The position numbers and the translations under genes were made by a program. From Buddleja alternifolia (taxonomy: Eukaryota; Streptophyta; Magnoliopsida; Lamiales; Scrophulariaceae), in contig CM033394.1 in the NCBI GenBank assembly GCA_019426215.1, positions 40,484,423-40,548,422 on the forward strand: a DNA stretch of 64,000 nt, in the 5' to 3' direction. This document shows, piece by piece, positions 34,730 through 46,421 of the stretch. The notes under the pieces were generated by a model. It was not told where the DNA came from, did no database searches, and saw only the letters and a program-made list of their open reading frames with translations. How positions within the stretch are numbered: the first letter of the stretch is position 1; each line of letters starts with the position of its first letter.

Positions 34730-34963
34730 TTTGGCGGGTACGGAAGAACGTGCCTTTCATTAAAAATCGCCTGAGACTTTTCATCTTTTTCACTGATTAG
34801 CAGGTCCGCCTTTTCGTGATCGGACACTTACCCTATAAAAACACGTCTCTTTACAAGAGGGTCTTCGTATTTTGGCGGGTAAAAAACGTATGAGGCTCTT
34901 CATCTTCCCCGCTGAGTAATAGGTGTGTCTTTTCATGATCGGACACTTAAACCCTATAAATAT
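34730..34963 (+). promoter_or_regulatory. Duplicated promoter module of PMD copy A
   Basis: Two related modules (about 34,750-34,845 and 34,885-34,965) each contain TTTTC(G/A)TGATCGGACACTTA and then CCCTATAAA. The second TATA box (CTATAAATAT, 34,954-34,963) is about 190 bp before the ATG at 35,152. Internal B has the same pair, with the first TATA box lost. Confidence 0.5.
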
Positions 34964-35151
34964 TTGATCATCTCTTCTGGCCGACTTACCTTTGTATCGA
35001 CTTCTTGATTTTTGTCCTTTACTTTCTCGAAGAAAAGTCCCTCTTGTTACACTTCTCGAGTTCTTCCCCTTCTCAAAACCGTCATCTTCCTTACCTGATT
35101 CGAAGTCTTCCCCGTCTCAAAACCGTCATCTTCCTCGCCTGAACTCCTTCA

Positions 35152-37640
35152 ATGGCGAACTCCCATGATCTCTCTCTCTCTTGGTTCCTCGAGCAAATAT
35201 CTTGGACTGTGAAGATGCCCAAGATTTGTTTCAAACTATCAAAGACTTCGAAATCCATTATCGGGATACAAAAATAGCTCCTCTTGGTTCCACCCACATA
35301 GTTCCACCATGGGATCACGATCGCCGTGGTCAATCGCTTGATTACGTCGGCCTTGGGCCACGATTTCAGCCTGAGGTGTTCGAACCCTCTAGTGATGGTA
35401 ATCCCGATCTATTGGGGATTTGGCCTGCGTTAGAGAGTGATGCCCTTCATTTGGCCTGCGTTAGAGTGGGCGACAAATTTGGTTGGACAAACAAAACCAA
35501 GCTAATCAATGACTGGATTAGGGCCATCGATGCCTACCCTTGGTTCGAGAGGTTGCGTCAATTTCACAGTAAATGGGAGGGCAATCGAATTATGGGGCTT
35601 ATTCGAATAGCCTGCTACCAGTTCTCCCTTTCGAACAGGTGGTAACGGATGCCCTGGTTTACTCATGGCATCCTTCTTACAACTGCTTCGCCTTGCCCCG
35701 GGGATTTCGGACGATTACTTTGGAGGACGTTGCTTTGATCACTGGTTTATCTCCAACCGGTATTATTCTTCCTACTAGTGAATCGATACCCAGTGCCCGT
35801 GCTCTCTTGGTATCCACCGAAAAATTGGTTGAAACACCATGGCAAAAATAAAGGTGCCAACATTGCTTATACTGCTTTAGTCAAGCATTTCATAAACTGT
35901 GATGACATGGTTACCTCTTTCGAAGAGGTACTATTTTTAAATTTCGTCTTTTCCCGGCTGTTTGTGAATGCTGGTTGTGTGGTGAATAAAATCTTTCTTA
36001 ATTTGTCTGCCAATATTGCTGTTACTATGGGGCGCATTGATTTAGTTCCCCTGGTATTAGCCCATTTCTACAGAATGATGTTCAATTACATCTCAACCCT
36101 CGAATGCCAATAAATTGGCCGGTCCTCTCTGGTTATTAACATGTTGGATTTGCCTATATTATCCTCAATTGTTAAACGTTAGGTCCACTCAAGCTCTCGA
36201 AGAAGCAATTCGAAATGAGGAAAAATGGTCTTCGAAGAAGGCCACTAGTCTTCAATTTAAACCCATTTCGAGTTGGGTCTGTTATGGGAAAGCCGCCGTA
36301 AATTCGTTGATCCCCCTCGAGAAAGCATCATATCTCATGGCTTTGGCTGCCAGTTACAATCCCCTTTATGTCTCTATTTGGTGCCCCTTCTTTGAAACAA
36401 GGTATGACCAATTGCATACCCACAGGTATCAACTTCTTAACTATTCGAGAGCTTAGCATTTTTTTTTCGAGTACATAGATTTCACTTACTTATCTTTTTT
36501 TTTTTTTAGCTTTGTTCAAGACTGTTCGGTATAACCCAGTGCTTTTCTCTACCATTCTTGGATACAATAAATCGCTCCTGGTCGGACAGGCAATTCCACA
36601 TCTCAAATAGTCAAAGGGCTAAAGCTGAGGCTCTTATTCGAAATCAAGTTTCTTGCCAAATCCCCCTTGTTTCGTCCTAGTTTTCTGTAGAATCCTTCGA
36701 GTAGAGAGGTGTTTCGTGGACTTCTGGAATACTGTTTTGAGACGTAATTACTCAAGACAGATTATTTGAAAACAAATCACTGATATTACCAGGCTTTACG
36801 CTGGTACAGTGAACATGGCTCAACTTTCGAGCTTCTTATCAAATGAGGTAATTTCGTATCCTTATATAAATTTCTTTTGATCCAGATAATTTTTTGTATT
36901 AAACTATCATTTTCCTTCTATAGGGTAATGACTACATCCTCCCAAACGCCCTGACTTTGGGTTGGAGGTTCGAGCGGGATGCCCCACAAGTCCAGGAGGC
37001 TGTTGAGCTTTCCCAAGCTCTTCGAGCATCACACATAGTATCTGAGCCTCCTGCTATTTCTGTCCCCGTTTCTTGAAAATGGGGTACAATCACTATCCGC
37101 AAACCTCCAGCTCCGACCCCTCGAGTTGAGATTGAAGAGGAGGAGATAGATCTACATGCCCTCTAACCAAGACGCAAGAAGCGCTCATGTTTGCAAGGAT
37201 CTATCAGAGCCTCAAGTAAGAATTTCGCTTGTATGAACTTATGATGACTTTTACCTCGTCGATTTACTCTTTCCATTCGAGAATAGTCATATTAGTGTAT
37301 TTTTCTTCTACATAGATTCTTCGAGTAGGGCTACTATTCTTGAAACACCTCCTGTCGAGATAGCCATTGCTGAAACCGACATTGTGGATACCCTCGACAC
37401 TAATCCTGATGAGCCTCCACTTGAGCTCTTATCTAAGACTCAACAAATTCCCATCGAGGGAGACATTGAAACCTGGATCAGGCCAGAAGGTATTTTCTTG
37501 CTTTTATCATTTACTTCCTTTAGCTGGTCACTTAACTGATCTATCTCTTTTTCGTATTCATCATCTTATGCTGAATTTATTTCTATTTTCAATTTCAGAA
37601 TTCCCTTGGCCAGGGCTTCCTCTTCGATCCTCAGGTTGAC
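35152..37640 (+). pseudogene. Antisense PMD gene, copy A
   Basis: ATG at 35,152 (MANSHDLSLSW) is followed by a frameshift into the family frame: DFEIHYRDTKIAPLGSTHIV, LGPRFQPEVFEP, NPDLLGIWPALESD, WIRAIDAYPWFERLRQFHSK. Then come HPSYNCFALPRGFRTITLED and LITGLSPTG, a further frameshift, FEEVLFLNFVFSRLF, LAHFYRMMFNY, and PLYVSIWCPFFETRYDQ. An intron 36,848-36,923 (GAGGTAATTT..TTCTATAG) matches one in copy B. The exon corresponding to PYWRSILSSRDLLYAD in the other copies is deleted near 36,430. The Ser/Pro/Glu-rich tail (EPPLELLSKTQQ in copy-specific frames) runs to about 37,640. The family is plant mobile domain; the role is unknown and this copy is broken. Confidence 0.7.
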
Positions 37641-38100
37641 AATAACTGCCTCTTGTTGCATCTCCATCGCCACTGAGGCCCTCGAATAGGCTACATGCTG
37701 GGCTATCGACTTCTCCCTGTTACCTCTATCATATTCGAAATTTTCGCTCCTTTTCCCCCATGCCCTCGAAAATGCCTTTGAGAAGGCATTGGGCTTGGTA
37801 TTCTGTTGCCAAACTTTTGTCTCGCCCTTTTATTCCAATTCTCTACCTTTTGATATGCAGATAGCCAGTTTGGATCATTTGGGATCACCTGCAGGCTCAC
37901 CAGCTTGAAATGGAGAGCATCAACGCACTGGTTGCATAATGCTCTCTGCAGCTTGGTCAAATTGTTCACCACTTTCGTTGGAGTTTCGCAAATGGTTTCA
38001 CACAGGGGCATTTCAAGCACCTATTTATATGTTTTCTCACCACTCTTTTACTCTCCACTGTGTGGTTTGATTTCCTCTTGCTTCTCTTTCAGTTTCCCAT
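37641..38100. other. PMD/gag junction of internal A
   Basis: The end of the + strand PMD gene abuts the minus-strand gag tail here. No RT, protease or integrase motif is readable, so the pol deletion falls in this stretch. Confidence 0.45.
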
Positions 38101-40060
38101 TCTGATCCAAACCTAAAATCCTCTTTTCAGTTGAGGATAGGCTTTTCAAGTTTCGCTCGAGTTGCTTCGCCATAAAACGTCTAAATATCTGGCACTGGTC
38201 GATGGTATGAAGGGTGTTCATGTGCCACCTTCACATCCCTTCGAGCCCTTCGTCCTTAACCTTGGGGAAAGTCAGAATTCCCTCATCAATCAGACGGTTG
38301 AAAGTTCTAATTGCCACCTTCGTTTCGATAGTAACCTGCGAATCAAAACATTTGAGAGTGTTAATTTCGAGATTTATAACAGGAAATAAATCTTCATCGA
38401 TGTTTGTTTTTTGAATATCAGGAAAGATAAGGTCTTTGGAGTCTTTCTTTTCTTGAATCAAATTTCGAAATAAAATGCAGTTATTTGTGTCATGAGAAAA
38501 TGCATTATGCCATATACAATAAGGCTTCCCTTTTATTTCGGATTTCGAAGGAATTCTATGTTTTCCTTTAAATTTTAACTTCTTATTGGCGAGCAGCTAA
38601 TCGAAAATCTGTTTAGTTTTTGTTACATCAAAAGTGTAATTCTTTTCTTTTTTTCATTTGTAATGACCCAGTCGCCATACAGTCTTTCTGTTTGAGGGCT
38701 CCACATTGATAAGGAGGTCCTTTCAAAAATTCTGCTAGGTCGACTTCATAAGATTCTTCGAACGCCCACGGGGTTCCTATTTCGAAGGCATTAAAACCTT
38801 GGTCTTTTCTATTATTTTCTTCTTTAAGCATATTTTCATATCTTATAGCACTCTCAGCCAAACTTCGAACGTTAGCAAAAGGCATACCGCGAACGTCAAC
38901 CTATATTCGAAAGTCATATTCTATTGGGCTAATTGCACAAATTCAGTTTCGGGTAAATTAAGGTGACATTTAACTCTAGCTTTCTTAAAACATGCTAAAA
39001 ACTCTTCAACTGATGCTCCAATATTCTGCCTTATTTTAGCAAGATCACTCATCGAGACCCCTGGATCCGTTCAAGCGAAATGATTTTGGAATTGGAATTG
39101 CATCTCATCCCAATTATTTATAGAATTCGGGGATATGCTTATGTACCAGTTAAAGGCTGATCCTGTTAATCAACTAGGAAAAAACCTTAATTTAGGAAAA
39201 TCCTGATCTGAGGCTTCTCTACATTGGCAAGTGAACCTAGACAGATGTTTGAGGGCAGAGACATGGTCATCCCCAGAAAAATAATGTGAAATCGGAAATT
39301 TTATAATTTCGAGGAAAAGGGAAATTTCTATCTACCCAATCAGGATAAGGCTTTCCTGGCATTAACCTATGGTTTCTTCGAAAACAAGGCCTTCGAAATT
39401 TTATGACTGAAACTGATTCCCATTAACATTTTGAGGAATATTCGGAGGAGGACGCATGTTTTGAGTGAAATTTTGCTGACCCATTCCTGTGTGCCCCCCA
39501 GGCACAAATGAATTTAGAAAATTGTGCTCATTTACCAGGGAGGTATTCGACGTTTGGCCAATTTCGAAACGGTTACTCCTATTTCTAGTCTCTCTAGGGT
39601 AACCAGGTGGCGGTTCTCCTAAATTTAAGTGTCTTGTTCGAATTCTAGGTTCAACCGCTATCAGTTGTGACACTTTTTCTACCAGGACATTATGTTTTTC
39701 GATTAATGGCTCCAACGCTGTAACTACTTGGACATTTACCATTCTCAAGAAAGGATCACAAGTCTGGTTAAAAATCTCTCCTAATTCGGTTACAACTCGA
39801 GTAACTTCTCGAGTAAGCCCGTCTCAAGCACTTACTGCAATATCTTGCACAATTGCAGTAAATATGCGGGCAGACTCTTGAGCTAATGCTCGGTACTGAT
39901 CGTCGAATTCTCTTCTTTGACTTTCTCGAGCACTTGCTGAGGTTTGTTTCATGACTCGAACAAACTGTTCGTACATTTTGTCTTCTCTAACCTTATGTTT
40001 CGAAATTGGTTGAGCGTTAAAATCATCACCCAAATCGTCTCTGAGAGATTCCTCAGACAT
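38100..40060 (-). pseudogene. Tat-like gag, copy A
   Basis: The start ATG is at 40,060-40,058 (MSEESLRDDLGDDFNAQPIS), about 60 bp from the primer site. A Gln/Asn/Pro-rich segment follows (39,748-39,401: RIRTRHLNLGEPPPGYPR). The gag core region at about 39,400-38,890 is fragmented. Then come YEVDLAEFLKGPPYQC (about 38,740-38,690), KGKPYCIWHNAFSHDTNNC (about 38,535-38,480) and RTFNRLIDEGILTFPK. The Cys/His motif and its flanks are the part of Tat-lineage gag just before protease. Stops and frameshifts are frequent. Protease itself is not found. Confidence 0.75.
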
Positions 40061-40117
40061 TAGATAGAGAACAAGAATCTGTTTTAAAATTTTAAAAGAT
40101 CAGTTATCAAAACCAAT

Positions 40118-40135
40118 CTCCCACTGTGGTCGCCA
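40118..40135 (-). other. Primer-binding site of internal A
   Basis: The minus strand reads TGGCGACCACAGTGGGAG, seven bases from the LTR 2 terminus. It resembles the tRNA-Arg type used by Ogre/Tat elements, with several mismatches. Confidence 0.5.
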
Positions 40136-40142
40136 AAAAATT

Positions 40143-40901
40143 TATTTTGCGATAAAACAAATCAGAATGAGGTGGATCCGAATGTTCATTCTGAGCCCCG
40201 TGATAATCTATAAATTGAGATTATCTTTCAACCCTTTCGTTCGATTCTCTAGATAGTGGTTCAAGTCTTTAATTAACGTTCTTAGTTGTTACTTTCGAAT
40301 ACGAGAATAATGAACCAAAACTCAAGTCAAGATAAAATTACCTATCAAATACTTAAATCTGAAAAAAGATAATTTATACCTCTATGAGAGTCTTCGATCG
40401 TGATGATTATAAATAACTGCGGATATAAGCTTCACAGCCGACTCCCGACGATTCTTGACAAGCAACATTCTATGGCTACTCCTAATTTACGCTATGAACT
40501 ACTCCTAATTTACGCTATGAACTACTCCTATGACTAAGGTTAATTCTAAGAAAATGAAAATGTAGAAGTTGTGATTCTGATGATCCTTTTTTTTTCTTTT
40601 TTGGCCACATATATCTTGGCCTTGAGGAACTCACGTTCTTCTTCTTCTTCAACTGCCTCCAACTGTTTCTTTCAAATTTCTCAACTTGGCGCGCCTTCCT
40701 TGAGTGCAAATTACTGCCTTTTGGGCTGCCTTCATTTCTTCAGATTCGATTATTGGCTTTTTATTGAATCAGCCCACATCTTGTCATTTTTAAATTTAAA
40801 GGGCCTTGTCTTAGGCCCCACTTCCTTCTTTTCGAATTTCCCCAACTTGGGTTATTTGGGCTTTATAATTCGAAAGCCCAAATTATTTTATAGTGTAAAC
40901 A
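40143..40901 (-). repeat. LTR 2 (shared middle LTR) of the Tat tandem
   Basis: It has homology to LTRs 1 and 3 along its length but many private differences (for example GATCCGAATGTTCATTC where both others have GATCCGAATAGTCGTTC). Its + strand terminus TATTT replaces TGTTT. A local duplication of CCTAATTTACGCTATGAACT lies near 40,480-40,528. Confidence 0.8.
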
Positions 40902-40999
40902 AATGCCCCCCTAACATACATGAGCGTTTCGAGTTCATGTATATTAATATACACGTCTTTTGGTTAAAGACACTTTCATATTATGGTGGGTATGGAAGA

Positions 41000-41218
41000 T
41001 CGTGCCTTTCATTAAAAGACCTCCTGAGACTTATCATCTTCCTCATGGATTAGCAGGTGTGCCTTTTCATGATTGGACACTTAAACCCTCTCAAAACGCG
41101 TCTCTTTATGAGAAACTCCTTGTATTTTGGTGGGTAAAAAACGTATGAGGCTCTTCATCTTCCCCGCTAAGTAATAGGTGCGTCTTTTCGTGATCGGACA
41201 CTTAAACCCTATAAATAT
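41000..41218 (+). promoter_or_regulatory. Duplicated promoter module of PMD copy B
   Basis: Same two-module layout as copy A. The second module ends in CCCTATAAATATC (TATA at 41,209-41,218), about 180 bp upstream of the equivalent start site. The first module reads CCCTCTCAAAACG where copy A has CCCTATAAAAACA. Confidence 0.5.
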
Positions 41219-41393
41219 CTGATCATCGACTTACATTATTCTAATCTCTCTCTCTCCTTTAATCTTTCGAAGAGACATTCATCTCGCCATACTTCTTGAA
41301 TCCTTTTCTTTCTCAAAGTCTTCATCTTCTTCGCCCGACTCGAATTCTTCTCCTTCTCGAAACCATCGTCTTCTTCGCTTGAATTCCTTCAAC

Positions 41394-44300
41394 GGCGAAC
41401 TCCCATGATCTCTCTCGCCTGGTCGCTTGAGCAAGTATCTTGGATTGAGAAGATGCCCAAGACTTGTATCAAACTATCAACGATTTCAAAGCTCATTATC
41501 AGGATGAGAAAATATCCCCTCTTGGTTCCACCCACATAGTTTCACCATGGGCTCTCGATCGCCGTGGTCAATTGCTCAATCATGTTGGTCTTGGGCCACG
41601 ATTTCAACCCGAGGCATTCGAGCCTTCCAATGAGGGTAATCCCGATTTATTAGGGATTTGGCCCGCGTTGGAGAATGACGCTCCTCTTTTCCAATGCAGA
41701 GTGGGCGACAAGTTTGGTTGGACGAACAAGACTAAACTAACCAATGGATGGATTGGGGCCATCAACGCCTATCCTTGGTTCAAGAGATTGCATCAATTTC
41801 ACAGTAAATGGGAATGCAATCGACTCATGGAGCTTATTCGAATAGCCTGTCACCTGGTTCTTCCTTTCGAGCATGTAGTAATGGATGCTTTCGCTTACTT
41901 ATGGCATCTTTCTTACAACTGTTTTGTCCTGCCCCGGGGTTTTCAAACGATTACTTTGGAAGACGTGGCTTTGATCACGGGTCTATCTCCAACAGGTACT
42001 ACTCTTCCCACTAGTGAATCGATACCCAGTGCCCGTGCTCTCTTGGTATCCACTGAAACTTGGTTGAAGTACCATGGCAAAAATATAGGTGCTAATATTG
42101 CTTACACTGCTTTGGTCAAGCACTTCATAAGCTGTGATGACATGGTTACCTCTTTCGAAGAAGTATTGTTTTTAAATTTTGTTTTTTTTCCCGGTTGAAT
42201 GCCGGTTGCGTAGTGAATAAAACCTTCCTTAACCTGGCTGCCGATATTGTTGTTCCTAGGGGACCCATCGAGTTAGCTACCCTGGTGTTGGCCCATTTCT
42301 ACTGAATGATGTTCAATCTTCATTGTGACCCTTAGAATGCCAATAAATTGGCTGGTCCTTTTTGGTTATTAACATGTTAGATTTTCCTATATTACCCCGA
42401 ATTGTTGAATATTACGACCACTCAAGCCCTCGAAGAGTCAATTCGAAATGAAGCACAACGGTCTTCGAAGAAGGCCACTGGTTTTCGATTTGAGCCCATT
42501 TCGAATTGGGTTTGTTATGGGGAGGCTTCTGTGAATTTATTAATTCCACTCGAGAAGGCTTCATACCCCATAGCCTTGGCTGCCATTTACAGCCCACTTC
42601 ATATCTCTACTTGGTGTCCTTTTTTCGAAACATGGTACGACCAAGCGCACACCCATTGGTCTCATGTTGTTTTGCCCAATTGGATGAGGGCAATTGATTC
42701 TTTCAATCCTTCCACTGATGACCATCCGTATTGGAGATCCATCTTGTCCTCTCGAGACCTCCTTTATGCTGATCATGCCCCTGGAGTTGAAGTTTATAAT
42801 CCACAGGTAACAATTGAGTTAAAATTTATTTTGAGTATATTAATTTCACTTGCTTACTTTTATCTTTATTTTGTAGCTTTGTTCGAGACAATTTGGCATA
42901 ACCCAGTGCTTCTCTTTGCCATTCCTGGGTACCATGAATCGCCCCTGGTCAATCAGGCAATTTCACATCTAGAATAGTCAAAGGGCTAAAGTCGAAGCTC
43001 TGATTCGAAATCAAGCCCCCTGTCAGGTTCCCTCCTATTTTATCCCAGTTTTCTGCAGAATCCTTCAAGTGGAGAGATGCTTTGTGGACTTCTAGAATAC
43101 CATTTTGAGACGTAGTTTCTCCAGAAAAATTACTCAAAAGCAAATCACTGATATTACCAGGCTCTGTGCTGGTACAATGAATATGGCTCAACTTTCGAGC
43201 CTTTTATCGAATGAGGTAATTTCGTATCTTTGTATATTTTTATTTTAGATAATCTTTTTATTTTAACTGTCCTCTTTCTTCTGCAGGATGGTGACTACAT
43301 CCTCCCATACGATCTGACCTCGGGTTGGAGGTTCGAGCGGGATAATCCCCGAGTCCAGGAAGCTATTGAGCTTTCACAAGCTCTTCGAGCATCAAACACA
43401 ACATCTGAACCTCCTGCTATTTCTATCCCTGTATCTCGAAAGCGAAATGCCATCATTATTTGTGAACCCCCAGCTCCGATTATTTCGAGAAGAGGTTCCT
43501 CGAACATTTGGCGAAGACGAAGAGGATGAGACAGATCCATATGCTCTTCAACCAAGAAGCAAGAAACGCTTGCGTCTGCAAGGATCCCTTAGAGCCTCAA
43601 GTAGGAGTTAACTTATGACAATTTTTTATCTTGTCAATTTTCTTTTTTCTTTCGAAAATTATTCATACTTGTGTATTTTCATTCATATAGGCTCTTCGAG
43701 TGGAGCTGCTATTCTCGAAGCTGGGACATCAGTTGCTGAGGCTGACATTGCGGGTGCCCTCGAGACCAATCTCGAGGAGGCTTCACTCGAACTTTTATCT
43801 GAGACTCAGCAAGTTTCAATCAAGAGAGATCTTGAAATGAGCAACCCCGAAGGTATATATTTTGTTTCTATCATTCTTTATGAAATTATCCCGAGGTTTC
43901 TCTATGTTATATAAGAGTTTTTGCATCTTTGTTGCAGTCACTCCTACTGATACTTCATCTCTCTCCCCTATTCAAGAAAGTTTACCTCGGATAGAAACTG
44001 ATACAGATGTTGTCATCAGTATTGTCCCTGATCCTTCGATGGCTTCTTCATCAGGTAAACTTTTATATTTACTCGTATGTTTATTCTCTTTTTAATCTTT
44101 TTTCGAGAAAAGCTCAATACACATGTATGTATTTATGAAAAATTCCTTTCAGGACCTACCCTTTTCGAAAACTTAGGCATTCCTAGCTTGCCATCCTCAG
44201 TGAGGTTTTCTTTTGGCACTGCGACAGGAATGTCTACTATTTTTGTGGATTCGTCCATTCTTCAAAATATTGTAACGAATCTTGCACTGGGATCCCAAGT

Positions 44301-44400
44301 TCAGCATATTCACGGCATCCCTCCTATTCCTTCTTCTGTTCAAATAGAAGAAATTGGGGATGTTCAACCTTCGACAAACATGTGGTTATCTCCTGAGAAT
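41394..44400 (+). pseudogene. Antisense PMD gene, copy B
   Basis: The expected start codon at 41,394 is ACG instead of ATG. The longest open segment (41,464-42,198) carries KISPLGSTHIVSPWALDRRG, LGPRFQPEAFEPSNEGNPDL, HLSYNCFVLPRGFQTITLED and LKYHGKNIGANIAYTALVKH, then FEEVLFLNFVFF. A frameshift in a T run (42,182-42,189) ends it. A second segment (42,402-42,806) has PLHISTWCPFFETWYDQAHT and PYWRSILSSRDLLYADHAPG. Introns are visible at about 42,807-42,877 (CAGGTAACA..TTTTGTAG) and 43,216-43,286 (GAGGTAATT..TTCTGCAG), then a Ser/Glu-rich tail in several exons to about 44,400. This is the fullest of the three PMD copies, yet still broken. Confidence 0.75.
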
Positions 44401-45540
44401 AATGTAAAAATTAGGAATTTTGTAAGTTCTCGGGAAAGGAAAATTTCTATCTACCCAATCAGGGTAAGGTTTTCCCCGGATTATCCAGTGGTTTCTTCGA
44501 AACCCAGGCCTGTACATTCTTTCGATTGCCAATTCCACTTGGTTTTGGAAAGGATCTTGGACCCGAGGCCCTATATTTCCTCCCATATAATTGTTAGGCG
44601 TGTACTGCCCCCCAGCATATGGAACTTGAAAGTTATTCGTACTGAAAAGAAACTTTGATTTGCCTGAAAACCAGGCAAATTTTGATTTTCTATGTTGTAA
44701 GGGACATTTGAAGTCCCTGTATAATGTAGCCCTTGAGGCGGGTTTTGCCCCCCGTTATAAAATCCTTGGGTAAAACTAACATTTGGTTCAAAACTTCCGA
44801 TGTTAATATTTGGAGGATTGCCAGTAAACACTTGTTCTTGACCACTCGGCGATACAGGAAAATTTTGCCTTACAGGATGTGAGGTAAATTGACTCGCGTT
44901 TGTATTTTGGAAGTTAAAAGATGTAGGCTGTGGAGATTGGTTAGTATTCGTTTGGTTCATTCCCGGTTGCCCCCCAGGATTTTGTTGGTTTACAAAATTC
45001 TGTTCCTCGAGGGGTATAGGATTCGAAGTTTGGCCAACTTTGAATTGACTATTTTGAACTTGAGTATCTCGAGGGTAACCTAAAGGAATTTCGTTTGGAT
45101 TCACGTATCTAGTTCGAATCCTAGGTTCGGTCGACACTAACTGAGATACCTTTTCTACTAAAATATTATGCCTGCTTATTAAAGGTTCGAGTGCTAAAGC
45201 TACCTAGGTGTTTATCATATTCGAAAAAACGTCGCACGTTTGATTAAAAATTTCACCCAATTCTGTAATTACTTGAGTAACTTCTCGAGCGAGCCCATCT
45301 CAAGCACTTACGGCGATATCTTGGACAATCGTAGTAAATAAATATACGGGCAGACTCTTGCGCTAATGCTCGGTATTGATCATCGAATTCTCTTCTTTGA
45401 TCTTCTCGAGCACCTGCTAAGGTTTGTTTCATGACCCGAACAAACTGTTTGTACATTTTGTCCGCTCTAAACCTATGTTTCGAAATTGGTTGAGCGTCAA
45501 AATCATCACCCCAATTGTCTCTGAGAGATTCCTCTGACAT
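44401..45540 (-). pseudogene. Tat-like gag, copy B (N-terminal half)
   Basis: Start ATG at 45,540-45,538: MSEESLRDNWGDDFDAQPIS, then KMYKQFVRVMKQTLAGARED and EFDDQYRALAQESARIF, almost the same as copy A. A Gln/Asn-rich segment follows (45,137-44,571; RIRTRYVNPNEIPLGYPRDT, NPGGQPGMNQTNTNQSPQPT). It joins the PMD tail near 44,400-44,480, where the DNA still aligns with gag A at 39,295-39,380 (TTTCTATCTACCCAATCAGG in both). The rest of gag and all of pol are gone. Confidence 0.75.
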
Positions 45541-45597
45541 CATGTAGACAGCAAGAATTTGTTTACAATTTTTTAGAAGATCAGTTATCAAAACCGA

Positions 45598-45615
45598 CTC
45601 CCACTATGGTTGCCA
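45598..45615 (-). other. Primer-binding site of internal B
   Basis: The minus strand reads TGGCAACCATAGTGGGAG, seven bases from LTR 3; two differences from the copy at 40,118-40,135. Confidence 0.5.
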
Positions 45616-45621
45616 AAAAAT

Positions 45622-46421
45622 TGTTTCGCGATAAAACGAATCAGAATGAGGTGGATCCGAATAGTCGTTCAAAGCCCCGTGATAATCTATAATTTGAGAT
45701 TATCTTTCAACCCCTGCGTTCGATACGCTGGATGGTGGTTCAAGTCTTTAATTAATTTTTTGGTTATTAACTTCGAGTGTAAAAATAATGAATCGAACAA
45801 CTCAAGTCAAGATAAAATTAACCTATCAAATACTTAAATCTGAAAAAAGGACAATTTATACCTCTATGAGAGTCTTCGATCGTGATTTCAAGTGATTGTA
45901 GATACAAGCTTCGCAGCCGAATCCCTGAAATCCTTGACAAGCAACTACTAAATTATTCTACGGTTACTTCTGTACGCTATGACTATTATTCTACAGCTAC
46001 TTCTAATTTACGCTATGACCTACTCCTAAAACTAGAGCTAATTCTAAGAAAATTAAAATGTAGAAGTTGTGATTCTGATGATCTTTTCCTCTTCTCCTTC
46101 TTGGCCGCATATATCTTGTCATTGGGAACCCACGCTCCTCTTCCTCGTGAACCGCCTTCAATTGTCTTCAACTCCTTCTTTCAAATCTCTTAATTTAGCG
46201 CGTCTTTCTTGAATGCAGATCCGTCTCCTCCGATTCGATTATTGGGTTTTTATCAACTCAGTCTATGTTTTCGCCATTTTCTGAATTTTATGAGTCTTGT
46301 CTTATCTATTTGTAGACCCCATTTCCCTTTTTTTTTTCTTTTTTTTCTTTTTTGAGTTTCCCCAGTTTGGGCTATTTGGACTGTTTAATTCATAAAGTCA
46401 AATTATTTTATAGTGTAAACA
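45622..46421 (-). repeat. LTR 3 (5' LTR) of the Tat tandem
   Basis: On + it runs TGTTTCGCGATAAAA to AGTGTAAACA. It carries a roughly 35-bp local duplication around 45,955-46,020 at the same place where LTR 2 has its own duplication. Confidence 0.8.

Larger units (their letters stand above)
33896..46421 (-). mobile_element. Tandem pair of Tat-like elements sharing a middle LTR
   Basis: LTR 1 (33,896-34,649), internal A, LTR 2 (40,143-40,901), internal B, LTR 3 (45,622-46,421). Each internal region has a primer site and gag on the minus strand beside its right-hand LTR, and an antisense PMD gene on + beside its left-hand LTR. RT, RNase H and integrase are absent in both. Outer flanks GGATA and AAATA are a poor match for a target duplication. 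The structure fits unequal recombination among deleted, gag-plus-PMD-only elements. Confidence 0.8.
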
